Below, one piece after another: positions 1-8,030 of a stretch of 64,000 nucleotides of DNA. The stretch is taken from assembly GCF_019711535.1 (NCBI RefSeq), contig NZ_JAIGNP010000002.1, forward strand, positions 838,318 through 902,317, read 5' to 3'. Made by a program: the position numbers and the translations under genes. This stretch comes from Qipengyuania aestuarii (GTDB lineage Bacteria; Pseudomonadota; Alphaproteobacteria; Sphingomonadales; Sphingomonadaceae). The notes beneath the pieces were generated by a model. That model ran no database searches. It worked only from the letters and a program-made list of their open reading frames with translations, and was not told where the DNA came from. Numbering within the stretch: position 1 is the first letter of the stretch; each line of letters starts with the position of its first letter.

Positions 1-337
1 TTCGGCCATCTCATGGATCTGCGCGATCACGGCCAGCGCTCTGCCAGAACGCAATCCCTACTCGCGGCTCTATGAAGCGCTTTCGGCTCTGCTCGACGCG
101 GTATGCAATGCCCCATCGGCCAGGGGCTGGGCACCGGCTCTGGCATCCTACGAAGTCCTGCTTCTGCGCGAGCTGGGCTATGGCGGGACCAAGCCCGACA
201 TAGGCAGCCTTGGCGATGCTCTGGAAATTCTGCGTGCTAACGAGGGGCCGATTGCCCGCTATCTCCTTGCCGACACCCGCGCCGACGTTCTAGCCGCTAG
301 ACAACTTCTGATGCAGCGGCTCGAACGGATGGTCTGA
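1..337 (+). CDS. recO: DNA repair protein RecO, C-terminal part (partial)
   Basis: This is the 3' end of a gene that starts before the window. The reading frame is open from base 2 and stops with TGA one base before the leuB start codon. The translation contains the RecO C-terminal pattern: a [13 protein letters not shown] segment, then a helical stretch ending in [12 protein letters not shown]. RecO anneals single strands and loads RecA in the RecF pathway of gap repair. The cysteine cluster found in some RecO proteins is not visible in this fragment. The identification is by family resemblance over about 111 residues. The tight spacing suggests cotranscription with leuB. Confidence 0.8.
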   Translation, partial: SAISWICAITASALPERNPYSRLYEALSALLDAVCNAPSARGWAPALASYEVLLLRELGYGGTKPDIGSLGDALEILRANEGPIARYLLADTRADVLAARQLLMQRLERMV

Positions 338-338
338 C

Positions 339-1406
339 ATGAAAATCGCAATCTTCCCCGGTGACGGTATCGGCCCCGAAGTCGTCGCAGAGGCGAAGCG
401 GGTGCTCGATGCGCTGACGCTGCCCGGACTGACGCTGTGGGAAGGGGACGTGGGCGGTATCGCCTACAAGCGCCACGGCCACCCGCTGCCGCAGGAAACG
501 GTCGAGATGGCCCTCGCCGCAGATGCCGTCTTGTTCGGTGCGGTGGGCGATCCGGAATGCGATGATCTGCCGCGCGAACACCGGCCCGAACAGGCCATTC
601 TCGGCCTGCGCAGCGAACTGGGCCTGTTTGCCAATCTGCGCCCCGCGGCGGGTTTCCCCGGGCTGGAAGACCTGTCCTCCCTGCGCCCGGAAATCGCCCG
701 CGGGATCGATCTGCTGGTGGTGCGCGAACTCAACGGCGATGTCTACTTCGGCGACAAGGGCGAACGCGAGAGCGACGGAGGCCGCGAAGGCTGGGACGCG
801 ATGTCCTATAACGAGGCGGAAGTCCGCCGCATTGCGCATATCGGCTTCCAAGCCGCACAGAAGCGCCGCAAGCGCCTCACCAGCGTCGACAAGGCCAATG
901 TGCTCGAAACGAGTCGGATCTGGCGCGAAACGGTAGTCGAAGTGGCAAAGGAATATCCCGATGTCGCGCTCGATCACATGTATGTCGATAACGCGGCCAT
1001 GCAGATGGTGCGCAGCCCGGGCCAGTTCGACGTAGTGCTGACGAGCAATCTGTTCGGCGATATCCTGTCCGACCAGGCGAGTGCCTGCGTCGGTTCGATC
1101 GGCCTGCTCGCCAGCGCGAGCCTGGGCGAACGGACGACCGAGTTCGGCACTTTCGGCCTGTACGAACCGATCCACGGCAGCGCGCCGGACATTGCCGGGC
1201 AGGGCAAGGCCAATCCCGTGGCCACCATCCTCAGCCTGGCGATGCTGCTGCGTCATTCGCTTGGCCGCGAAACGGAAGCCGGGCGGATCGAACGCGCGGT
1301 CGCCAAGGTAGTCGCCAGCGATAAGCGCGGCGCGGATTTGGGCGGCACGGCCTCGACCAGCGAAATCGGTGACGCGGTACTGCGGGCTTTGACCGCGCTG
1401 GCTTGA
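339..1406 (+). CDS. leuB: 3-isopropylmalate dehydrogenase
   Basis: The 355-residue protein oxidises and decarboxylates 3-isopropylmalate with NAD+ in leucine biosynthesis, in the cytoplasm. It opens with the dehydrogenase signature GDGIGPEVV, carries the metal-binding [13 protein letters not shown] segment near residues 230-245, and has the NAD-binding stretch [19 protein letters not shown] near residues 273-291. The length is usual for the family. The ATG at 339 lies one base after the recO stop, which suggests translational coupling. leuC and leuD are not next to it. Confidence 0.95.
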   Translation: MKIAIFPGDGIGPEVVAEAKRVLDALTLPGLTLWEGDVGGIAYKRHGHPLPQETVEMALAADAVLFGAVGDPECDDLPREHRPEQAILGLRSELGLFANLRPAAGFPGLEDLSSLRPEIARGIDLLVVRELNGDVYFGDKGERESDGGREGWDAMSYNEAEVRRIAHIGFQAAQKRRKRLTSVDKANVLETSRIWRETVVEVAKEYPDVALDHMYVDNAAMQMVRSPGQFDVVLTSNLFGDILSDQASACVGSIGLLASASLGERTTEFGTFGLYEPIHGSAPDIAGQGKANPVATILSLAMLLRHSLGRETEAGRIERAVAKVVASDKRGADLGGTASTSEIGDAVLRALTALA

Positions 1407-1440
1407 AAATCCCTGCGAAGCGCGTCAGGCGGCAATTTAT

Positions 1441-2532
1441 ATGACGCTCGACCTCGCCATCATCCTGCCGACGCTGAACGAGCGTGAAAACCTCGCGCCG
1501 CTGATCGAGCGGATCGCCACGGCGCTGGGGCCGGATGGGTGGGAAGTGATCGTGGTGGACGATAATTCCGCCGACGGTACGGCGGCCGAGGCGCGTCGCC
1601 TCGCCCGCGGTGACAGCCGCATTCGTGTGATCCAGCGGATCGGGCGGCGCGGTCTCGCCAGCGCGGCCATCGAAGGGTTCTGCGCCACCGCCGCGCCCTT
1701 CGTCGCGGTGATGGATGCCGATCACCAGCACGATCCCCTCCTGCTGCCGCTCATGCTCGACAGCGTCAGGGGCAGAGACGCCGACATCGCTGTGGCAAGC
1801 CGATTCACGCTGGGGGCGAGCACGGCCGACTGGCAAAACCCCGGACGGGAAAGGCTGTCGGGCCTCGCAAACCGTCTGGCACGGAGGCTGACCGGCGTCG
1901 AACTGACCGATCCGATGAGCGGCTATTTCCTGCTGCGGACGGAAAAGGCACTGGCGCTCGTACCGCGATTGTCGGGAGTCGGTTTCAAGATATTGCTCGA
2001 CCTCCTCGCCACGTCGCCGGACCCGCTGAAAGTGCGCGAATTCCCCCTGAACTTTGCGGCACGAAGGTCGGGTGAAAGCAAGCTGGACCGGGCGATTGCC
2101 GCCGATTTTCTCGCCGGTCTCTACGACAAGGCGTTCGGCAAGATCATTCCGACGCGGTTTGCTCTGTTCGGAACTGTCGGCGCTCTCGGCGTGGGCGTCC
2201 ATCTCGCGCTGCTTTACGCCTGCATGCTGGTTGCCGGCGCGCAGTTCGTGTGGAGCCAGGCGATTGCCACGCTGGGTGCGATGACATTCAACTTCTGGCT
2301 CAACAATTTTCTCACCTATCGCGACCGGCGGCTCGATACACCCAGAGCGATGCTGCGCGGCTGGGCGGGGTTCGTGCTGGCGTGCTCGATCGGCGCCCTT
2401 GCCAACGTCGCCATCGCGGCGGCACTGTTCGAGCGCGGGGTGCCTGCGCTGTTAGCGGCGCTTGCCGGGATCGCGATCGGGTCGGTCTGGAATTATGCGC
2501 TTTCCAGCCGCTTCGTCTGGGGCCGTTTCTGA
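1441..2532 (+). CDS. GT2 polyprenyl-phosphate sugar synthase fused to a GtrA membrane domain
   Basis: The 363-residue protein has two parts. Residues 1 to about 230 form a GT2 glycosyltransferase of the dolichol-phosphate mannose synthase type, with VDDNSADGT near residue 38 and the metal-binding MDADHQHDP near residue 91. Residues from about 235 to the end form four hydrophobic helices typical of GtrA. Such enzymes move a sugar from a nucleotide donor to polyprenyl phosphate, and the GtrA part is thought to help the lipid-linked sugar across the inner membrane. The gene is convergent with a PMT-type GT39 four bases away, which is the class of enzyme that uses such donors. The sugar and final acceptor cannot be told from sequence. 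Confidence 0.85.
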   Translation: MTLDLAIILPTLNERENLAPLIERIATALGPDGWEVIVVDDNSADGTAAEARRLARGDSRIRVIQRIGRRGLASAAIEGFCATAAPFVAVMDADHQHDPLLLPLMLDSVRGRDADIAVASRFTLGASTADWQNPGRERLSGLANRLARRLTGVELTDPMSGYFLLRTEKALALVPRLSGVGFKILLDLLATSPDPLKVREFPLNFAARRSGESKLDRAIAADFLAGLYDKAFGKIIPTRFALFGTVGALGVGVHLALLYACMLVAGAQFVWSQAIATLGAMTFNFWLNNFLTYRDRRLDTPRAMLRGWAGFVLACSIGALANVAIAAALFERGVPALLAALAGIAIGSVWNYALSSRFVWGRF

Positions 2533-2536
2533 GCGG

Positions 2537-3808
2537 TCAGATCCAGCTTTGCAGCCAGGTCCAGCGGTGAAAACTGTCGGGCTCGACCAGCGGCTCTGCG
2601 GCCAGTACGACATAATAAAACGCAAAAAGCGCGAGGCTGGCTGCCAGAACCAGATTGGCGGTCCATTTCCAGCCCGCCTGCCGCAGATCTTCGAGCGTTA
2701 GCGCCAGCGAGACCAGCAGGAAGGTGCTGGGCAGAAAGTAGTGATAATAGAACTGCACCGGCTTAGCGGCAAAAATCCAGAAGCCCAAGCTGATCGCATA
2801 AAGCAGGGCTACGGCTCCATGCGCGGGGGCTTTACGCGTCACCCCCTGCCATGTCGACCAAGCAAGAGCGCCAAGGCCCAGAACCATGGTGAGCGGATTG
2901 CCGATCAGGATGACCCCGCGCTGCGCCCCGTCCACCGGTTCATAAAGATACCAGATGGCGCGCCAGTTCAGCACCCAGTCGGGCCAGTTCGATTGATAGG
3001 GATGGGTGCGCAGAACCTGCGTCTGCAGGTCCAGCATCAGGCGGTGGTGCTGAACGATGCCGTCGCTGATCGGGTTCACCGTGAAGAAATAGCCGGGCAG
3101 GAATGTGAGCCAGTAGATGGCGAGCGGCAGGAGGCCCAGCCAGACGAACGCTTCCAGCAAGGTCATTCCCGGCACCGGCATTCCACGGCGGCTGAGGAGC
3201 AGGCGGCGGCGCCCGGCAAACCACCGCAGCACGAGAAAGCCGAGGCCGGGCACTGCGGCCAGCACCGCGGCATTCCACTTCGCCCCCATCGCGAGGCCCA
3301 GCGAGATGCCCGCAGCGATCAGCCTGCGCCTGCCGGTCTCCGGCTCGCGCATGGCCGCGGCCAGTTGCCAGAACGCAACCGCCAGTGCCGAGACCATGAA
3401 CACGTCGAGCATCGCGATGCGCGAATGGACGAAGAGGTGAAACCCGCTCGCCACCAGCAGGCCTGCTGCAATCGTGGTGTAGCGGCTGCACGTCCCGAAC
3501 CAGACGGCCCGCATGATGGCGAACAGCGCGAGCGCGCCAGCCAGCGAAGACATGAAACGCCAGCCCCACGGATTGTCGCCGAACAGGCCGATGCCCAGGG
3601 CGATGAGTTCCTTGCCCACCAGCGGATGTTCGCGATTGGAGAATTCGCCGAGGACCAGCAGGTCCCTTGCCGCGGGCAGATAATGGACCTCGTCGAAATA
3701 GGGCTGGCTTGGAATGGCGATGTTCCAGAGCACCAGCGCCCAGAAGGCTAAAGCCACCGCCATGCACCAGCGGATCGGATCAATCGGTTGCTCGGGTGCG
3801 CGGTTCAT
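2537..3808 (-). CDS. GT39/PMT-type integral membrane glycosyltransferase
   Basis: The 423-residue protein has a string of hydrophobic helices across its length and the conserved early loop PYFDEVHYLPAARDLL, followed by NREHPLVGKELIALG, as in the dolichyl-phosphate-mannose protein mannosyltransferase family. The acidic pair in FDE is the usual catalytic region. These inner-membrane enzymes transfer a sugar from a polyprenyl-phosphate carrier to a periplasmic protein or lipid. A donor synthase of the matching type (GT2-GtrA) ends four bases away on the opposite strand. The target is unknown: protein O-mannosylation and lipid modification are both possible. Confidence 0.82.
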   Translation of the reverse strand: MNRAPEQPIDPIRWCMAVALAFWALVLWNIAIPSQPYFDEVHYLPAARDLLVLGEFSNREHPLVGKELIALGIGLFGDNPWGWRFMSSLAGALALFAIMRAVWFGTCSRYTTIAAGLLVASGFHLFVHSRIAMLDVFMVSALAVAFWQLAAAMREPETGRRRLIAAGISLGLAMGAKWNAAVLAAVPGLGFLVLRWFAGRRRLLLSRRGMPVPGMTLLEAFVWLGLLPLAIYWLTFLPGYFFTVNPISDGIVQHHRLMLDLQTQVLRTHPYQSNWPDWVLNWRAIWYLYEPVDGAQRGVILIGNPLTMVLGLGALAWSTWQGVTRKAPAHGAVALLYAISLGFWIFAAKPVQFYYHYFLPSTFLLVSLALTLEDLRQAGWKWTANLVLAASLALFAFYYVVLAAEPLVEPDSFHRWTWLQSWI

Positions 3809-3891
3809 GCGCCGCGTCGATTAAGCGAGCGTTTCGGCGCTGACAACAGCCTTTGCTTGCCGCGCACTCGCGCCGTGCTATCGCGCGCAGC

Positions 3892-5097
3892 ATGAAGAAG
3901 ACCACCGGAACCGACCGCTCGATCACTCGCAACTGGCGCCCCGCAACGCAGGCCGTGCGCGGCGGCACCTGGCGGAGCGAGCATGGAGAGACCAGCGAAG
4001 CGCTGTTCCTCACCTCTGGTTACACCTATGACGATGCCCAGACGGTGGCGGACCGGTTTGCCGGTGAAGCGCAAGGCATGACCTATTCGCGTCTGCAGAA
4101 CCCCACCGTGGCCATGCTCGAAGAACGCATCGCGCTCATGGAGGGGGCTGAGGCATGCCGCGCGCAGGCAAGCGGAATGGCGGCCATGACCACCGCTTTG
4201 CTGTGCCAGCTATCTGCCGGCGATCACGTGGTCGGGGCGCGGGCTGCGTTCGGATCCTGCCGCTGGTTGCTAGACCATCTCCTCCCGCGTTTCGGCATCG
4301 AGACGACGGTCGTCGACAGCGCGGACAATGCTGCGTGGGAGGCCGCAATCCGGCCCAACACCAAGGTGTTCTTCTTCGAGACTCCGGCCAATCCGACGCT
4401 CGATGTGGTCGATCTCAAGCATGTTTGCTCCCTGGCGAAATCGCGCGGCATCGTCACCGTGGTCGACAATGCATTCGCGACCAGCGCGCTTCAGCGACCG
4501 ATGGACTTCGGTGCCGATGTGGTGGCCTATTCGGCGACCAAGCTGATGGACGGGCAGGGCAGGGTTCTGGCCGGCGCGATTTGCGGATCGCAGGAATGGG
4601 TCGACGAAGTGCTGCTGCCGTTCCAGCGCAATACCGGCCCGAATATCTCGCCTTTCAATGCCTGGGTGGTTCACAAGGGGTTGGAGACGCTTGGCCTGCG
4701 CGCGCATCGCCAGAGCGAAAATGCCGTCGCGCTGGGCAAATTCATCGAGCCGCGCGTTCCGCGTATGCTGCATCCCGGGCTCGAGAGCCATCCGCGCCAC
4801 AGCCTGGCGATGGAGCAGATGACCGCGACCGGTCCGGTCTTTGCGTTCGACGTCGAGAGCCGCGAGAAAGCATTCGCCATCCTCGACGCGCTGGAGCTCG
4901 CCGATATTTCGAACAACATCGGCGATGCCCGGACCCTGATGTGCCATCCGGCCAGCACCACCCACGCTGGGATGACGGATGAAGAACGCGAAGCGATGGG
5001 CGTCACGCAGGGTCTGCTCCGCATCAATGTCGGGCTGGAAGACATTGAGGATCTGAAGGAAGATCTTGGACAGGCGTTGGAAGCCGCCGGCTTCTAG
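3892..5097 (+). CDS. metZ: O-succinylhomoserine sulfhydrylase
   Basis: The protein is a PLP enzyme of the cystathionine gamma-synthase family and probably makes homocysteine from O-succinylhomoserine and sulfide. The ATG at 3892 (MKKTTGTDRS) is preferred to an in-frame ATG at 3853 because homology starts here; this gives 401 residues. The PLP lysine sits in YSATKLMDGQGR near residue 217, and SRLQNPTVAMLEERIA marks the N-terminal fold. The stop codon shares a CTAG with the stop of the convergent gene. O-acetylhomoserine sulfhydrylase is an alternative, but the segments fit MetZ better. No SAM riboswitch is recognisable in the short leader. Confidence 0.88.
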   Translation: MKKTTGTDRSITRNWRPATQAVRGGTWRSEHGETSEALFLTSGYTYDDAQTVADRFAGEAQGMTYSRLQNPTVAMLEERIALMEGAEACRAQASGMAAMTTALLCQLSAGDHVVGARAAFGSCRWLLDHLLPRFGIETTVVDSADNAAWEAAIRPNTKVFFFETPANPTLDVVDLKHVCSLAKSRGIVTVVDNAFATSALQRPMDFGADVVAYSATKLMDGQGRVLAGAICGSQEWVDEVLLPFQRNTGPNISPFNAWVVHKGLETLGLRAHRQSENAVALGKFIEPRVPRMLHPGLESHPRHSLAMEQMTATGPVFAFDVESREKAFAILDALELADISNNIGDARTLMCHPASTTHAGMTDEEREAMGVTQGLLRINVGLEDIEDLKEDLGQALEAAGF

Positions 5098-5507
5098 TGG
5101 CGCCAGCCATTACGGCGCGCGACCTGATCCAGTTCCTCGCCATAGGCATGGGCGGTTGTGAGCCCGGCGGCGCAGCTCGCATCGTCGGTCAGTGCCGCAT
5201 AGACATCCAGTCCGCCGCCCTTGATCAATTCCATGAGCAAGCCTTCGTCACGCGTCATTCCGGTAGCGCAGCACGGCGCGAGCACGATGCGCCTGCGCGA
5301 GGCGCGCGCCAGATCGACCACCAGCGCCCGCGACAAGATGAGCATGCGGCGGAAATTCTGGCCGCCGACATCCAGCGCGAGCATGGTCGCGCGGGCATCG
5401 TGAAGACCGTGGGCAGCCATGCGGCGAAAGATCACCAGACCTAAAGTCTCATGCCGGCGCGCGGGCAAGGGGATCTCCAGGGAAGCCGAATCATTGCTGT
5501 GTGCCAT
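5094..5507 (-). CDS. DUF6628-like protein
   Basis: The 137-residue cytoplasmic protein resembles the sphingomonad DUF6628 family as I recall it: a FRRMAAHGLHDARA helix, a central FRRMLILSRALVVDLARAS segment, and a Cys-Cys pair in IVLAPCCATGMTRDE. It has no signal peptide or membrane helix and its function is unknown. A good ribosome site (GAGGAGAT) precedes the ATG at 5507. A Fur-like sequence lies about 30 to 47 bases upstream, so iron control is possible. The TAG stop overlaps the metZ stop on the other strand. The family assignment is from memory and was not tested. Confidence 0.65.
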   Translation of the reverse strand: MAHSNDSASLEIPLPARRHETLGLVIFRRMAAHGLHDARATMLALDVGGQNFRRMLILSRALVVDLARASRRRIVLAPCCATGMTRDEGLLMELIKGGGLDVYAALTDDASCAAGLTTAHAYGEELDQVARRNGWRH

Positions 5508-6089
5508 GCTATCTCCTCACTCGGATGTGGTGCTATTGAGAATGAGTTGCAAAAGAAGCGTGTGATGTCCACCCCTGCAGAGATTTATCCTGCATGAAAC
5601 AGGAGGCGGGCGACCGATGTCATGGCACTTGCTGCGATAAAACGGGGGAATGCGTTGATGCGCAGCGATCAAAACACGCGCTGCTGAGATCAAGCCTCTC
5701 TACGAAGCGAGCCTAGGATTGCTGGGGGTTGCGCTTGGGCCTGCGCAAATCGAAACCGTGCAGATTGAGCCTATCTGAGGATAGGGCTGATCGCATGGAA
5801 ATTTATGGAGGCGCTGGGGGTTTTACCCGTTGCGCCGGAGGCCCGACTTCAGAACGCCAAGGCCGCAATCACGACTTGTGCAGCGAGCATCAACTCGATT
5901 CGGCCTTCACCGTCCTGATCGGCTATCATTCTGTTGATAAACGCGAAAATCATCTAAAGAGCCCTTTTGTTGACACAAAGTCGCATGTGGCACTTAGAAT
6001 TGTCTGACATAGATTGGTTAACGAAGTTTAATTGCGCCGAATAAACGCACTGCCCTTGCGCGGACGACCTGACCCATTAGGTTGAGGAT
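5508..6089. other. intergenic region without a convincing gene
   Basis: This 582-base stretch separates two plus/minus gene blocks. It has lower GC than its neighbours, especially from about 5930 to 6060, and contains the Fur-like site near 5540. A 92-codon open frame at 5729-6007 has no domain, no clear ribosome site and odd composition, so it is not called. A short imperfect hairpin of GCCTATC with GATAGGGC lies near 5767-5790. No tRNA or known RNA family was recognised. Confidence 0.5.
5536..5554 (-). promoter_or_regulatory. possible Fur box upstream of the DUF6628-like gene
   Basis: On the minus strand the site reads TTTTGCAACTCATTCTCAA. It shares the TGCAAnTCATTCTCA pattern found at many bacterial Fur sites: the CATTCTCA half is strong and the other half is weaker. 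It lies in the promoter region of the minus-strand gene that starts at 5507. The call rests on consensus matching by eye. Confidence 0.45.
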
Positions 6090-6491
6090 GTGATCAAGGA
6101 ACTCTTTCAACACAGTGCCATGACCGACGGTATTACCGTTCGCGTCGCGGTGAATTTCCTGCCCGAACAGAGCCAGCCCGAGGCGGAGAAATGGTTCTGG
6201 GTTTATCACATCCGCATCGAAAACGCCTCGCATGAACGGGTGCAGCTGATTACCCGTCACTGGCGCATCACGGACGGCGACGGGATGGTCACGCATGTCG
6301 ATGGCGAAGGGGTGGTGGGCGAACAGCCCATGCTGGAGCCCGGCGGAAGCCACGATTACGTGTCCGGCTGTCCGCTCGATACGCCGCGCGGTTCGATGGA
6401 AGGCTTTTACACCTTCCACCGCGAAGACGGTGCGCCTTTCGAAGTGCGCATTCCCTTCTTCCCGCTGGCAGCTCCTGCCACCGCTCCCTGA
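6090..6491 (+). CDS. apaG: ApaG domain protein
   Basis: The 133-residue protein has the ApaG fibronectin-III-like fold: VRVAVNFLPEQS, then FWVYHIRIENAS, TRHWRITDGDG, VDGEGVVGEQP and a closing SMEGFYTFHREDG. ApaG has been linked to cobalt resistance and magnesium efflux in enterobacteria, but its biochemical role is not settled. The GTG at 6090 is chosen because the KELF N-terminus is shared by relatives; an internal ATG at 6120 is the alternative. It ends three bases before the convergent ppx gene. Confidence 0.9.
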   Translation: MIKELFQHSAMTDGITVRVAVNFLPEQSQPEAEKWFWVYHIRIENASHERVQLITRHWRITDGDGMVTHVDGEGVVGEQPMLEPGGSHDYVSGCPLDTPRGSMEGFYTFHREDGAPFEVRIPFFPLAAPATAP

Positions 6492-6494
6492 GAA

Positions 6495-8030
6495 CTATTC
6501 TTCTTCCTCTTCCTCGATCGTGTCGGTGAAGTTGAATTCGCCGATCTTGATCTTGGCGGTACGGCCCAGCCATTCTGCGAGAATGTCGAGATCGCGGGTT
6601 AGCGGATAGGTTGCCAGTGCTGCCCGGCTTTCGTCGAGATAGAGCACCAGCGACTTCTTCTTGAGCCGGAGTTTGCTGAAACTGAGTGCGGTGCGCGCCC
6701 CCGCGCCGAGCCTGCGTGCGAGCCGAAATCCGAGGCCCCAGGTCAGACCTTCGCGCAAGTCGTCGCCATCGGCCAGCAATTCCAGCTTGCCGGGCAATTC
6801 GGTTCGACCAAGGCTGCCGAACAAGGCGGCGCACATCATTGCACGGTCGCGCGGCGAACAATCGATCCACCTCTTGTCGAGCGACCATTCGGTCGCGTGC
6901 GTGAGCCTCAAATTGGGTTCCACCCTCTGAAGGGCGGCGGCGAGCTGGGCTGCTGCGAGCCTGAGGCGTTCGTTGCGCTTGCCCTTTCCATTGGCGAGAT
7001 CGACCGTCCAGCCCACGACACGGGCGGCATCGACCACCGGTGCATCACGCGGTTCCGCAAAGGCGTGGACGCCGGCGAGAAGCGGGTCGAGCGCACATTG
7101 AAGGTCCGAAAGGCGTGAATAGAGCAGCCCTTCGCGTATCCCCCAGCTGGAGAAAACGAGGTGGTCCGGTTCAATGACATCCAGCAGGGGGAGGAGCATG
7201 GCAGCAGCGTCCGGAAGATATTCGGCGCGCATCTGACTGATGCCCGATATCTTCACCAGTTCGTCGGCATCAGCGTCGACGAGAGTGCGCGCGTGCTGTC
7301 GGGCTTCACTGACCGAAAGCATGAAGCCGTGTGGATCGGTGAGTGGATAGTCTGCTTCGACCATCGCGTAATGAGCAAGCGCGCGCCACGTGCCGCCGAT
7401 CATGTAAAGCGGCCCGGACTGTCTCTTCACCCAGGGAATTTGATCCAGACGGTCGTGAATGGTGCTGTCGAGGCTGGGATCGGCCGTGCGCAAGGCGGGG
7501 AGGCGGAGGGTCCCGAACGGCAGGCTCACCGCTTCGTGACACCTACCGTCACCGAGCGACACCAGCTCGAGACTGCCGCCGCCAAGGTCTGCGCTTATTC
7601 CTTCGGCACCGGGAAAAGCCCCGATTACGCCATAGGCTGATGCGAATGCTTCCTCTTCCTCGCTCAGAAGGCGAGGTTCGAGGCCGAGTGCGGCGACCTT
7701 GTCGAGAAACTCCCTGCCATTCTCGGCATCGCGGGCAGCCGCCGTAGCGACCGTCTGGATGTCGACAATTCCGCGGTCCCTCGCGAGCAGTTCGTAACGC
7801 GCCAGCGCTGCCAGTGCTTCATCGGCGGCTTCGTCGGGAATGCGGCCGCTGTCCGAAAGATCGCGCCCCAGCCGCGCCGAAACCTTCTCGTTCCAGACAG
7901 TCTCTGGTGCTCTGCCCGTTCCGGCGTAAATAACGAGGCGCACCGTGTTCGACCCGATGTCGATGACCGCCCTTGGAGGATGGATCAGCCGCCGTTGCCA
8001 CTGCGGGTTGCGTGTCTTGGAGCGGTTCAC
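6495..8030 (-). CDS. ppx: Ppx/GppA family exopolyphosphatase
   Basis: The 511-residue protein belongs to the ASKHA-fold Ppx/GppA family, which removes terminal phosphate from polyphosphate or the gamma phosphate of pppGpp. Motifs are DIGSNTVRL at residues 24-32, LLSEEEEAFASAYGV near 136 and ADLGGGSLEL near 163, followed by a helical C-terminal HD-like region. The C-terminus ends in a run of glutamates. The GTG start overlaps the ppk stop as GTGA, so the two are coupled and probably act on the same polymer. The ppk context favours exopolyphosphatase over GppA activity. Confidence 0.92.
   Translation of the reverse strand: MNRSKTRNPQWQRRLIHPPRAVIDIGSNTVRLVIYAGTGRAPETVWNEKVSARLGRDLSDSGRIPDEAADEALAALARYELLARDRGIVDIQTVATAAARDAENGREFLDKVAALGLEPRLLSEEEEAFASAYGVIGAFPGAEGISADLGGGSLELVSLGDGRCHEAVSLPFGTLRLPALRTADPSLDSTIHDRLDQIPWVKRQSGPLYMIGGTWRALAHYAMVEADYPLTDPHGFMLSVSEARQHARTLVDADADELVKISGISQMRAEYLPDAAAMLLPLLDVIEPDHLVFSSWGIREGLLYSRLSDLQCALDPLLAGVHAFAEPRDAPVVDAARVVGWTVDLANGKGKRNERLRLAAAQLAAALQRVEPNLRLTHATEWSLDKRWIDCSPRDRAMMCAALFGSLGRTELPGKLELLADGDDLREGLTWGLGFRLARRLGAGARTALSFSKLRLKKKSLVLYLDESRAALATYPLTRDLDILAEWLGRTAKIKIGEFNFTDTIEEEEEE

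Noticed and set aside
3809..3891. Possible SAM-II riboswitch before metZ
   Set aside because: The leader is only about 80 bases and lacks the conserved SAM-II pseudoknot elements that I would expect.
5729..6007. 92-codon frame in the gap before apaG
   Set aside because: There is no clear ribosome site, no recognisable domain, and the composition is unlike the neighbouring genes.
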